A DNA stretch of 64,000 bases. Source: JAJCYL01 sp965206015. GTDB taxonomy: Bacteria > Bacteroidota > Bacteroidia > Cytophagales > Cyclobacteriaceae. Each line of letters starts with the position of its first letter. Position 1 is the first letter of the stretch. Of the stretch, positions 55,528-63,637 are shown in pieces. The translations under genes and the position numbers were made by a program. The stretch is from contig CBDBIW010000004.1 in NCBI GenBank assembly GCA_965206015.1, positions 124,001 to 188,000 on the forward strand, given 5' to 3'. The notes beneath the pieces were generated by a model that did no database searches, was not told where the DNA came from, and was given only the letters and a program-made list of their open reading frames with translations.

Positions 55528-57403
55528 TTAATCGTTTGAGTCGATAATTTTATTTTTTACTAAAGCTACCCAGTCTTTCTCAGGATCAACAGGAGGATAA
55601 CCAAGTGAAACCTTTCCGTTTGCTTTGACTTCTTTCACAAATCCCTCCTGTAGTTCTCCTCCATCTCTGGGATTATACCAGCCGACCTCAAATTCCTGCC
55701 CGGAATGGCCCAATTCGAGTTCAGTTGATTTTTGACCCGGATGCAAAAAAACCGCATATACCTCATTCTTGGCCGCTAAGCAATAGGACAAAGTATCACT
55801 GGTTAGTTCATCCATGGGCTCCATATTCCAGAAAGGAAGATACTGCTGATAAAAAAGTAAGGCATGGCGATTCTGATCCCAGAACAAATCACGGGTTCTA
55901 AAATCCTGGCAAGTCAAATCAGAATGGGGGCTTTTGTAGCCAAAATACCATTCCACTCCATATCCTCCGGCCATCAAGGTACCCCATAAGGCATTTGTTC
56001 TGGCAAAGTTGTGTTCCATGTCCTCATCATCTGGTAAAAGTGCAATATTTGCCTTCCCAGGCTCATCTACTGCCAGCACCCATTTTTTCCCGGTAGCATC
56101 AGACTTGGTTCGCCATTTTAAAACCCTTGGATGGACATCCCAGAACTCCGGATCACTTAATTGCAACGAGGTTCCTGTCAAAGGAGACTTATCTCCAATC
56201 AGTTCTGCATAGCGGTCGTCTTTGTTGGGAAATGTATGAATAACCAAATGATGCTTGTATGGATCAAGTCGGTGCATGTAGCCGGCTGCTTTTTTTACCT
56301 CTTCAATTGGGTTGGTTATTTTCCTCACCAAGGTTCCAATTCAAAGCCAGGTGATGCCCAAAACGAGCAATTAGCTCACGATAATAAAGTTTGCCTTCCG
56401 TTCCAAACACCCCGCCATCCATCAAATGGTCGGTTTCGGTTTCATGAGTTTTAAAATGAAGGAACATGCCCTGAGTTTCCGCATAGGCTAATATCCTTTC
56501 CCACTGATCCATTTTTGAAACATCAAAGCGGGTTTTGTGGAACAGTGAATCCCAGGCACCTACATTCTTCTTGTCATCAGCATAGGACTTGTAATCATCC
56601 TCTGAAACTTTTAATAGGTAAGGAAATACATTCCGGTCATCACCATCGATATTGAAAGTGAGAAATGAAAAGACATTGAGTTTCTCCGAGGCTAAATAAT
56701 TTATGGCTCCTAATAGACCCTTTCCTTTGTCACCCTGCCAAAGAAATGAGCGGGCATTTTCCTGAAAGTCCTTCAAATGCGGTTCCCACGTTTTTTCAAG
56801 GTCAAGCGCATTGGGGGTGGCATCAAAGTCTACGCAGGCCAGTAGATTTTCCGGAGCATCCACCCCTACTTTAATAAAATACTTATCAGTTTCTTCATAT
56901 TTCAGGAAAGGCTCACCAACATAACGCAACCGACCTTTGGCCCGGTTGTCAATTCCGGTTTTGTCACTTAGGGCGATAGAGAATGTACCCATAGCACCAT
57001 CCATGTGACCGGCACTTTTGGCATCTGTAACCTTGCCAGCCACTGCTATATTGTCCCCTACTTTAAAGGAGACCGAGTAGCTCCACTCACCTGTCTTGTT
57101 CGGGGTGAAATGGACAATCCATTTATTTCCGGAATCTGCACTGGTTTCCGCGGCTTCTCCGTCAGCGGCATAAAAACCAGGAACCAGGAATTCTTCGTTT
57201 TCATTGGCGAATACTACATCCAGACGATAATTCAGGAATGGGTTCTTGGCATCCATTTCACTGGACTGGGGACCGTCAAAAACCAGGGTAACCTTATGCC
57301 ATTTTTTGAGCTCACCTTTTACCTCAACATTCATCTTGGGATTACAACCATTAAAAAGTTGTCCCAATAGAAGTACAGATATCAGTCCATATTTTAAATT
57401 CAT
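55528..57403 (-). pseudogene. Secreted DUF5060-domain glycoside hydrolase, one frameshift
   Basis: The first part (57403 to about 56310) has a lipoprotein signal (GQLFNGC), a DUF5060 beta domain (VTLVFDGPQSSEMD, NPFLNYRLDVVF) and a TIM-barrel start (GEPFLKYEETDKYFIKVG, LNWNLGEENNQP). The second part continues in another frame: IEEVKKAAGYMHRLDPYKHHLV, WVLAVDEPGKAN, LMAGGYGVEWYFGYKSPHSD, and ends with a small beta domain. Joined at a GGG run (56309-56311), where one extra base shifts the frame, they give a normal enzyme of about 620 residues. This single-base lesion could be a sequencing error. Family members act on marine polysaccharides; the exact substrate is not known. Confidence 0.8.
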
Positions 57404-57890
57404 TTATCGACTCCTGCATTTAACAAAAGGAATACATAATCCTGATAAATCTCCATTGCTTTATAACAAACCAGGCATGGTGAAACTATCGATTTTTCCA
57501 ACAACCCTCGCTTGCAAATTCTGTAGATATTGTGATTTAAAATTAAGCGTTGACCCTATTTAGGGCATCCTGTACTATCCTGAGTTAGCTTCCCTATATA
57601 GGAAAGGGCAGTGCACATTCTATAAGCATTTCATAATTGCCACTTCGAAATTTCGTAGATAACCATTTCAATCAAATGAAGGCCTATTTTTGACGTTTTT
57701 GAATCAATTGATGTCAATTGTTTGAAAAAGTATAATTGCTACAACACCAAATCTGGTTTTACTTTATAAATTCAATGCAATACCTGATGAAGTCCGGTCA
57801 ATAATACCTCTATAGTACATTCAATAGTTGGAAAATGTTAACGCATTTGCAATCTTCTACAGGTTTAATGATTATGAATCCTATTTAGCC
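57404..57890. other. Gene-free stretch
   Basis: No coding sequence is supported in these 490 bases between the DUF5060 gene start and the membrane-protein remnant. It is AT-rich and may hold the promoter of the polysaccharide genes, but I see no clear box or repeat. Confidence 0.5.
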
Positions 57891-58440
57891 AAATGGACGA
57901 GTGTTTTCTTTGAATTTAGCTTTTGAAACTTCAGTTCTTGGCAATAAGCCCCCTGCATTTTCAGTCCCTGCTCACTTTTAAAACTCCTTCCACATTTATG
58001 GCAAGTAAGTTCTTTGATGGCCTTTGCTTCCTTTTGAATTTCAATCCTCTCTGACCATACTTTATAAAAAGTTCTGCATAGGCATAGTTTAAGTATGCAA
58101 GTACTACAGAGACTACCGTCTTGAAAAAGCGGATTAAAGGCTCACCTTCCCATACTTCCCAGAACCAGGCATGGAAGACAAAAGAGACACCTGCAAGTAC
58201 AATCGGGATGACTTTGCTGATTCGATTTGAATTGACCGTGAATAACAAGATTGTGAACTCAAAGGTTACAGCGATGAGAGTACTGGCCACAGTTGCTTTC
58301 CAACTATTCATTGGAAGTATCCTTTCGAATAAGCTCTGGGTTTCAAAGATTAAAAATCCAATGAGGAGAATTAGCCCTAAAAAGACTGCTGCAAAGCTGG
58401 TCAGAAAATTCCCTATAATATTAACTATAAAGGCTTTATT
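57891..58440 (-). pseudogene. Membrane protein with C-terminal zinc-finger-like tail, truncated and frameshifted
   Basis: The minus strand codes for several membrane helices (FLTSFAAVFLGLILLIGFLIF, VASTLIAVTFEFTILLF, IPIVLAGVSFVFHAWFWEVW) and, after a frame change near 58050, a tail with KELTCHKCGRSFKSEQGLKMQ, a C-x2-C zinc-finger-like motif, ending at TAG 57891-57893. The N-terminus is missing: at about 58425-58440 the frame runs into a purD fragment on the other strand. No family recognised beyond this layout. Confidence 0.6.
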
Positions 58441-58914
58441 TTTATTGGTTTGATGAATATGAATGGAGAGCCCTATGCAATTGAATATAATGTCAGGATG
58501 GGTGACCCTGAGACCCAGGTAGTAATGCCAAGAGTTCAATCTGATCTGGCAGAGTTGCTCATGGCAACATGGCAGGGCAATCTTGATCAATATACTGTAG
58601 AAATTGACCCCCGATACGCCTCCACTGTGGTGCTGATCTCCGGAGGTTATCCAAGAAGTTACAAAAAGGGACATGTTATTAAGGGCATTCCGAAAAGTAC
58701 TGAACACACTATTGTATTTCATGCCGGAACTGCTGAAAATGAGGGCTCAATAGTCACAAGTGGGGGAAGAGTACTGGCAGTTACAGGTTTAGACAAAGAT
58801 ATAGTGTCCGCATTAGAGCGATCATATGAAGGTGTGAAAGGTATTACCTGGAAAGACATTAACTACCGGGGAGATATTGGACAAGATCTTATAAAACAGG
58901 GAAAACAAGTATAA
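58423..58914 (+). pseudogene. purD: C-terminal fragment of phosphoribosylamine-glycine ligase
   Basis: The fragment reads NYKGFIFIGLMNMNGEP, then EYNVRMGDPETQVVMPR (the C-terminal ATP-grasp metal-binding motif) and the C-terminal domain (STVVLISGGYPRSYKKGH, FHAGTAENEG, GGRVLAVTG). The enzyme normally has about 430 residues; only about 160 remain. PurD acts in purine synthesis and is usually essential, so a complete copy should exist elsewhere in the genome. The 5' end meets the remnant of an unrelated membrane protein on the opposite strand, indicating a rearrangement point at about 58425. Confidence 0.88.
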
Positions 58915-59005
58915 CGGAGAGCTCTTTTCCATGTAGTGACTTATTCTGGCAAAATAGATGAGCTAAATCAGGATTGATCGCTTTTTAGTTAAGATCTAAA
59001 CAGAT

Positions 59006-59013
59006 TACCTTTG
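59006..59013 (+). promoter_or_regulatory. Bacteroidota -7 box overlapping the desaturase start
   Basis: TACCTTTG matches TAnnTTTG. It overlaps the first TTG start candidate (59011). If this box is used, translation would begin at the TTG at 59035 (LANKEFYW) instead. Confidence 0.35.
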
Positions 59014-59970
59014 CGCACACTTCAAAAACTCGTTTTGGCAAACAAAGAATTCTACTGGTCTGATAAAAGAGAACCCCATTTCAAAAGGAGAAAGGAAATC
59101 CTGGAAGGACATCCGGAAATAAAAGAATTATATGGAATAGACAAGGGATTGAAGTACAAAACTTTGGCACTTGTTATTTTTCAATTAGCGACTGCGCCAT
59201 TTATCGCAGAACTCAACTGGTACTTCTATTGGCCAATTGCCTATTTCATTGGTGCTTCTGTAAGCCACACGATCTTTTTGGCTGTACATGAATTAAGCCA
59301 CGATCTCGCCTTTAAGAAAAAAGTATATAACAATTGGCTCGCAATAATCGCAAATATTCCCATTGTTGCCCCATATGCGATTTCCTTCAAAACTTACCAC
59401 CTGAAACATCATTGGGAACAGGGCACTGATAGGGATGACACGGATATTCCAAGTGAAACTGAAGCAAAGATATTTCGCGGTTATATTGGGAAATTGCTGT
59501 GGGCCATGAATCAAATTTTGTTTTATGCAGTACGGCCTGCTTTTGTTCGGCCCGTCAAGCTCGAAAAATGGCATTTTATAAATATTGCCTTTCAAATAAT
59601 AGCCATCTCAATTTATACCTGTTTTACTGGCTTTGGGGCTATCCTGTATTTGTTGCTGTCAATTTTTCTGGCCGGAAGTTTACACCCACTCGCAGGGCAT
59701 TTCATTTCAGAACACTATGTATTTAAAGAGGGTCAGGAAACCTACTCTTACTATGGACCACTGAACAAATTGGCATTGAATGTAGGGTATCACAATGAGC
59801 ACCATGATTTTCCCAATATACCTGGCTCCAGACTTCCGATTTTGAAAAAACAGGCTCCTGAATTTTATGATCATTTATTCTCCCACAGTTCATGGGTGAA
59901 CGTGATATTCCAGTTCATTGCGAATCCGTCAATTAATCTACATAGCCGGATAAAAAGAAATAGGTTATGA
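59011..59970 (+). CDS. Fatty-acid desaturase, sphingolipid delta-4 desaturase (DEGS-like)
   Basis: The 319-residue membrane protein has the N-terminal lipid-desaturase segment EFYWSDKREPHFKRRKEIL and three histidine boxes: H93-ELSH97, H130-LKHH134 and H261-NEHHDF. The last continues as PNIPGSRLP, the hallmark of dihydroceramide delta-4 desaturases (DEGS1/DES1). In eukaryotes these introduce the delta-4 double bond into dihydroceramide. Bacteroidota make dihydroceramides, so a ceramide-type substrate is plausible. There is no ATG; TTG at 59011 or 59035 must start it. It stands alone between the purD fragment and the IS element. Confidence 0.85.
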   Translation: MRTLQKLVLANKEFYWSDKREPHFKRRKEILEGHPEIKELYGIDKGLKYKTLALVIFQLATAPFIAELNWYFYWPIAYFIGASVSHTIFLAVHELSHDLAFKKKVYNNWLAIIANIPIVAPYAISFKTYHLKHHWEQGTDRDDTDIPSETEAKIFRGYIGKLLWAMNQILFYAVRPAFVRPVKLEKWHFINIAFQIIAISIYTCFTGFGAILYLLLSIFLAGSLHPLAGHFISEHYVFKEGQETYSYYGPLNKLALNVGYHNEHHDFPNIPGSRLPILKKQAPEFYDHLFSHSSWVNVIFQFIANPSINLHSRIKRNRL

Positions 59971-60011
59971 GTTATAGTGTGCTGCTGTCAACAACTGTGC
60001 ATCCAAATTAG

Positions 60012-60158
60012 TCACGCACCTCTAGCAAGATTTTGACCTGAGAAATGATAATATTCAACCTCCCTCTTTATAAATACCGCGGCGGCCAAAATAAAACCGA
60101 TACCAAGACCGTTGCAGGACGAGGCTATTTTTCTGAGAGTTGATTTCAAGGTGTTCAT
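60012..60158 (-). CDS. Possible small protein of 48 residues
   Basis: A minus frame from ATG 60158 to TGA 60012 codes for MNTLKSTLRKIASSCNGLGI and a hydrophobic stretch FILAAAVFI followed by a charged tail. No family recognised; it may be a remnant. The rest of the 59.97-60.22 kb gap shows nothing. Confidence 0.25.
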   Translation of the reverse strand: MNTLKSTLRKIASSCNGLGIGFILAAAVFIKREVEYYHFSGQNLARGA

Positions 60159-60224
60159 TAATTAAATTAACATGAGTTCGATATAAAAATAAGGTTTTTT
60201 TGACAGGAAAAAAGGCAGTATTAC

Positions 60225-61311
60225 AAAGGCTCTAGTTTAGGTTTGCGTTGATATTATCATTTCATACCTACTGGCCAAGGAAACGTACCTTTGATAAGCT
60301 TTCACATCTTGAGCAGACATTTGGGCAAAATCTTTCAAGAATTGTTTGCTGCCCTTAAGGTTTTCTTTAATTCTGAACCAGTTGAGATATTGTTGCAGAT
60401 ATTTAGTGGATACACCCCAAAATTTATTGTCTATCCATTTCTTTAACCTGTGATGGGTGGAATTTACATGTTGGATATGGTAAACCCCATGTTTGACCCG
60501 TTGTTTCAAGTCAGAACGCAGAGGATGATGTTCTAAGTGGTTATCAATTGCAAATCCTTTGTAACTTACATGGGAGTCGGTACATAGAACTGTTTGTTCG
60601 GTGAGCCGCTCCCCAATGGCATTTTCTATGTCTGCTTTTTTCAACCTGCCAGCAGTAGCTACTGTTAAATCTACCTGGTCTTTTCGGTCCTGGGTAACAA
60701 TAAGGGCTATATGTTCACCATTAACCCCTTTTTTAGCAGACTTCCCTCCACGTTTTCTTGGCTGGTGGTTTTGTTGTTCCTTCCCTTTTTCTGAATGCAA
60801 AAAGAATGTTTCATCACTTTCGGTTATTCCGGTAAACCCTGACTTCTCAGATTGCTCGATTGATGATAGTATCTTATGACGCCAATCAAAGGCAGTCTTT
60901 TTGTTAATACTCAGGGTTTCCTTGATTTTGTCAAGGCTCTTCTCTTCGACCATAAGCTTTAGGTAGGCATCTATTTTATCCTTGCGATGGAGCCCGTCCA
61001 TCCATGTGCCTGAATATTCAGTGAAGCTACGCTTGCATGACTTGCATTTGTAACGATGGGCACCTTTGTCTTTTCCAAATTTCACATATCTGGTATGGCC
61101 GCAATGGGCGCAACACCCCTGTTTGTTGTCTAGAATCTTTCTGCGTACTTCCTGGCACTTGGGAACCCAGCTACTGGCTTGATCAACCTGTAGTAGTTCC
61201 TCTAGCAACCCTTGACGCTCACCAGCCGAAAGGCCTGCAAAATATGACTTTATTGCCGATTTTTCCATGATTTAAAGATAACAATAATAGCTATATTAAA
61301 CTAGAGCCTTT
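60225..61311. mobile_element. IS1595-family insertion sequence, apparently complete
   Basis: The ends are perfect 15-base inverted repeats: aaaggctctagttta at 60225-60239 and its reverse complement at 61297-61311. The left repeat overlaps the transposase stop codon. One intact transposase lies inside on the minus strand. A target-site duplication is not evident. Confidence 0.85.
60237..61268 (-). CDS. IS1595-family transposase
   Basis: The 343-residue protein has an N-terminal zinc ribbon (GCCAHCGHTRYVKFGKDK, then YKCKSCKRSF), the HTH-like segment SINKKTAFDWRHKIL and the ISXO2-type catalytic domain with ESDETFFLHSEKGK, VLCTDSHVSYKGF and HVNSTHHRLKKWID. Length is normal and the frame intact. 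It belongs to a different branch (His in place of N-x-E) from the truncated copy at 44041-44630. Confidence 0.9.
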   Translation of the reverse strand: MEKSAIKSYFAGLSAGERQGLLEELLQVDQASSWVPKCQEVRRKILDNKQGCCAHCGHTRYVKFGKDKGAHRYKCKSCKRSFTEYSGTWMDGLHRKDKIDAYLKLMVEEKSLDKIKETLSINKKTAFDWRHKILSSIEQSEKSGFTGITESDETFFLHSEKGKEQQNHQPRKRGGKSAKKGVNGEHIALIVTQDRKDQVDLTVATAGRLKKADIENAIGERLTEQTVLCTDSHVSYKGFAIDNHLEHHPLRSDLKQRVKHGVYHIQHVNSTHHRLKKWIDNKFWGVSTKYLQQYLNWFRIKENLKGSKQFLKDFAQMSAQDVKAYQRYVSLASRYEMIISTQT

Positions 61312-61512
61312 AAATATTTAAAATCACACGCACATAACAAGTTAAGGAGTGTTAAGCACTTGCAAAACGCCACCAAAGAAAAACCCATCCCATTGGCTTT
61401 CTCCCGTTACAGACAAATGAATTATTTGATTTTCCTTTTTCTTATTTTCCTGCTAATCAGGTTGCCGAAGTACGAAAAACACTCCGAACGTGAATATTAG
61501 ATTAACTCAATT

Positions 61513-61634
61513 GCCCATAACGACTAGATATGACGCTGTGCCTCTGGCCTCAATTAATTTCTTCTAAAGTAGCGGATTTGTCGATCAGTTTCAAACTGGT
61601 AGTGTGAGGCATGCGTCCATATCATTTGTTGGGC
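61513..61634 (+). other. attC-like integron recombination site 1
   Basis: Starting at GCCCATAAC (61513-61521) and ending at GTTGGGC (61628-61634, fitting GTTRRRY), the 122 bases fold back on themselves: ATATGACGCTGTGCCTC (61527-61543) pairs with GAGGCATGCGTCCATAT further on, with one or two unpaired bases, as in attC sites. The loop between is about 60 bases. The GTTGGGC core lies 41 bases before the start of the next gene. Confidence 0.55.
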
Positions 61635-61674
61635 ATAGTTTCGTTTATATGTCAGATTTTTCAGAGTTTAGTGT

Positions 61675-62865
61675 ATGTTGAATAAGTTAATGCTCTTAGT
61701 AAGTACATCAATTCTTGTTTCCTGTCAAGTAGACAATCAAGAATCGGGAAAGCGATTATTGGCAGTTTCAAACGACAACTATTTAGAAGCTTTGGGTTCA
61801 GAGGTTCATGATAAGGAAATCGTTGTGTTAGGTGAGCAAGATCACGGAGATGGTTCGGTCATCTCTATCAAAACAGAAATAGTCAAATATCTTCATGAGA
61901 ATTATGATTTTGATATTCTGATTTTTGAAAGCGATTTCTTCAGTTTCATGGAAAATCAAGATAATGACCGTTCATTGGATAATGTGTTGAAAGTGTGGAG
62001 AGAATGCAAGCAATTCAATGAATTGGAAGATTACTACAAAAAAAACCTAAAATCGGAAAGCCCTCTTTTTGTCAAAGGAATCGACAATACTCATTTCACT
62101 GATTTTAGGAAAAATAATCTTGTGGAATTCTTTCAATTATTTGATTCTTCAATTGGAGTGGAACAATCTGATTTTGAAGAGTTTTTACAGGTTATCAGGA
62201 AATATGAACGATCTGGAATTTTTGTCAAACTCTCTGACAAGGAGGTTCAAAAGATAGAACAGTTTGCAGACTCCCTTTCAACAAAGACAAATCTTGAAGC
62301 CAGATTAGCAAATCAGGAGTTACTAAATCTTATGTCGGTATATGAAAATGCCAAAAATATATGGGCTAGTAGCCTTTCAAATGATATTCGTGATACTCAA
62401 ATGTTTGAGAACTTTTTATGGTTAAAGGAAAATTTAATTGCCGATAGAAAGTGCATCATTTGGACAACCAACTCACATGGTCATAAAGATTTTAAAAGTG
62501 TAAGTCATCTAAAACCTTTTGAGCGAGATAAGACAAACTTTGGGACATTGTTAAATGCTAAATTTCCAGATCAAGCATATCATATTGGTTTTTCTTCTTT
62601 AACAGGATCATATGGAAGGTTCTACACTGAAAACAAGTCAATTAAAACTTCAAGAAATTCTCTGGAACGTACTTTTTATGAAGTTTCAAACAGTTCAACA
62701 GCCTTTCTGGATTTCAATACTTTAAACCAGTCATATCCTGATTCTTCATTTACCATGAGTCCGTTTGGCCATATATCGATGAAAGGTAAATGGCTTGATT
62801 TGTTTGATGGATTGATTTTGCTAAAGAATATGCAACCTTGCGATGCTGAAAAGGTGGACTATTGA
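61675..62865 (+). CDS. Erythromycin-esterase-like lipoprotein
   Basis: The 396-residue protein has a lipoprotein signal with Cys17 (ILVSC), then VVLGEQDHGDGSVISIKTEI and DILIFESDFFSF, which match the G-E-x-x-H-G and E-motifs of the erythromycin esterase (EreA/EreB) superfamily, plus IIWTTNSHGHKDF later. Such enzymes hydrolyse macrolide lactones or other esters; many relatives have unknown substrates, and a resistance role cannot be claimed. It lies tightly between two attC-like sites (41 bases before, 15 bases after), as a gene cassette would. Confidence 0.75.
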   Translation: MLNKLMLLVSTSILVSCQVDNQESGKRLLAVSNDNYLEALGSEVHDKEIVVLGEQDHGDGSVISIKTEIVKYLHENYDFDILIFESDFFSFMENQDNDRSLDNVLKVWRECKQFNELEDYYKKNLKSESPLFVKGIDNTHFTDFRKNNLVEFFQLFDSSIGVEQSDFEEFLQVIRKYERSGIFVKLSDKEVQKIEQFADSLSTKTNLEARLANQELLNLMSVYENAKNIWASSLSNDIRDTQMFENFLWLKENLIADRKCIIWTTNSHGHKDFKSVSHLKPFERDKTNFGTLLNAKFPDQAYHIGFSSLTGSYGRFYTENKSIKTSRNSLERTFYEVSNSSTAFLDFNTLNQSYPDSSFTMSPFGHISMKGKWLDLFDGLILLKNMQPCDAEKVDY

Positions 62866-62880
62866 TATCCGCACAATTAT

Positions 62881-62997
62881 GCCCAACGTCCAGCTAAAAT
62901 GAGTATGCACCCCAGTTGCTAGAAGCACTGAAGTTTCCAGTTTGCATAGTCCTATCAGATAACTCAGTTCGCATATTCATTTTAGTGTCTGTTAGAT
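62881..62997 (+). other. attC-like integron recombination site 2
   Basis: From GCCCAAC (62881-62887, fitting RYYYAAC) to GTTAGAT (62991-62997, fitting GTTRRRY), the 117 bases form an imperfect palindrome: CTAAAATGAGTATGC (62894-62908) pairs with GCATATTCATTTTAG (62971-62985) with one G-T. The loop is about 60 bases. GCCCAAC is the exact complement of the GTTGGGC at the 5' boundary of the same gene (61628-61634), as expected if the two ends once joined in a circular cassette. Confidence 0.6.
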
Positions 62998-63001
62998 TTT
63001 G

Positions 63002-63637
63002 TTATCGTTGCTTTACTACACCCTTTTTTAATTGCTTCATTCCTTTTTCAAAGGCTTTTGTGATCGCAGTTAATTCTGTGGTTGGGTTAACTCTTGTTTC
63101 TCCATTATTCTCATTGATGATCAAAGGATTAATCTTCGTATTGATCTGAAATTTGCTTTCAGTCAAATTAACTTTTGTATCGATTATTCTGAAAAGTAGG
63201 CTGGCACTATTTGTTTCGCTTTCTTGATAATAATGTGAGTTATACTTATCTAGTTCTAGAGGAGTGTAAGAGCCAAAAGCCGCCCCTTTTTTCGAACTAA
63301 TCTTCTTAACATATAAAATGTAGCGGCTATTCGTTTTAGTTGCAAGAATGGAAATTATGGAGTCGGGGACAGAGTTACGGTAAAATTGCTCTTTACCAAT
63401 GCCTTCATTTGCTAGATCATATTCAAGTTCTGGAATAAATTTCAATTTATTTGATTCAGACAGAATTTTACTGCCAGTTTGAAACAAATTGTATTGTTGG
63501 ATTTCAGGTAAATTTTTAATGTCCATCATAAGAATTTCTTCTCCCACAACTATTTGAGGGAGAGCAGAATACTTAATTATTTTGGTACTTGAACATGCTG
63601 TAAAAAGTACTAGAAGGAAAAGGTTTGTTTTCTTCAA
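63002..63637 (-). CDS. Hypothetical lipoprotein
   Basis: The 211-residue protein has a lipoprotein signal (MKKTNLFLLVLFTACSST, Cys15) and no recognised domain; it shows beta-rich stretches such as SRYILYVKKIS and SASLLFRIIDTKVNL, and may be an envelope lipoprotein of the CsgG/LPP20-like sort, but I cannot assign it. It ends five bases from attC-like site 2 in the opposite direction and overlaps the start of the next gene end by four bases (ATGA), so the two genes are co-transcribed. Confidence 0.55.
   Translation of the reverse strand: MKKTNLFLLVLFTACSSTKIIKYSALPQIVVGEEILMMDIKNLPEIQQYNLFQTGSKILSESNKLKFIPELEYDLANEGIGKEQFYRNSVPDSIISILATKTNSRYILYVKKISSKKGAAFGSYTPLELDKYNSHYYQESETNSASLLFRIIDTKVNLTESKFQINTKINPLIINENNGETRVNPTTELTAITKAFEKGMKQLKKGVVKQR

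Noticed and set aside
57961..58722. 253-residue minus-strand frame covering the whole 57.96-58.72 kb stretch
   Set aside because: Its first 90 residues are antisense to the purD fragment; only the part below about 58440 looks like a real membrane protein.
61675..62865. Calling the esterase-like gene a macrolide-resistance gene
   Set aside because: Only superfamily motifs are visible; many relatives have unrelated substrates.
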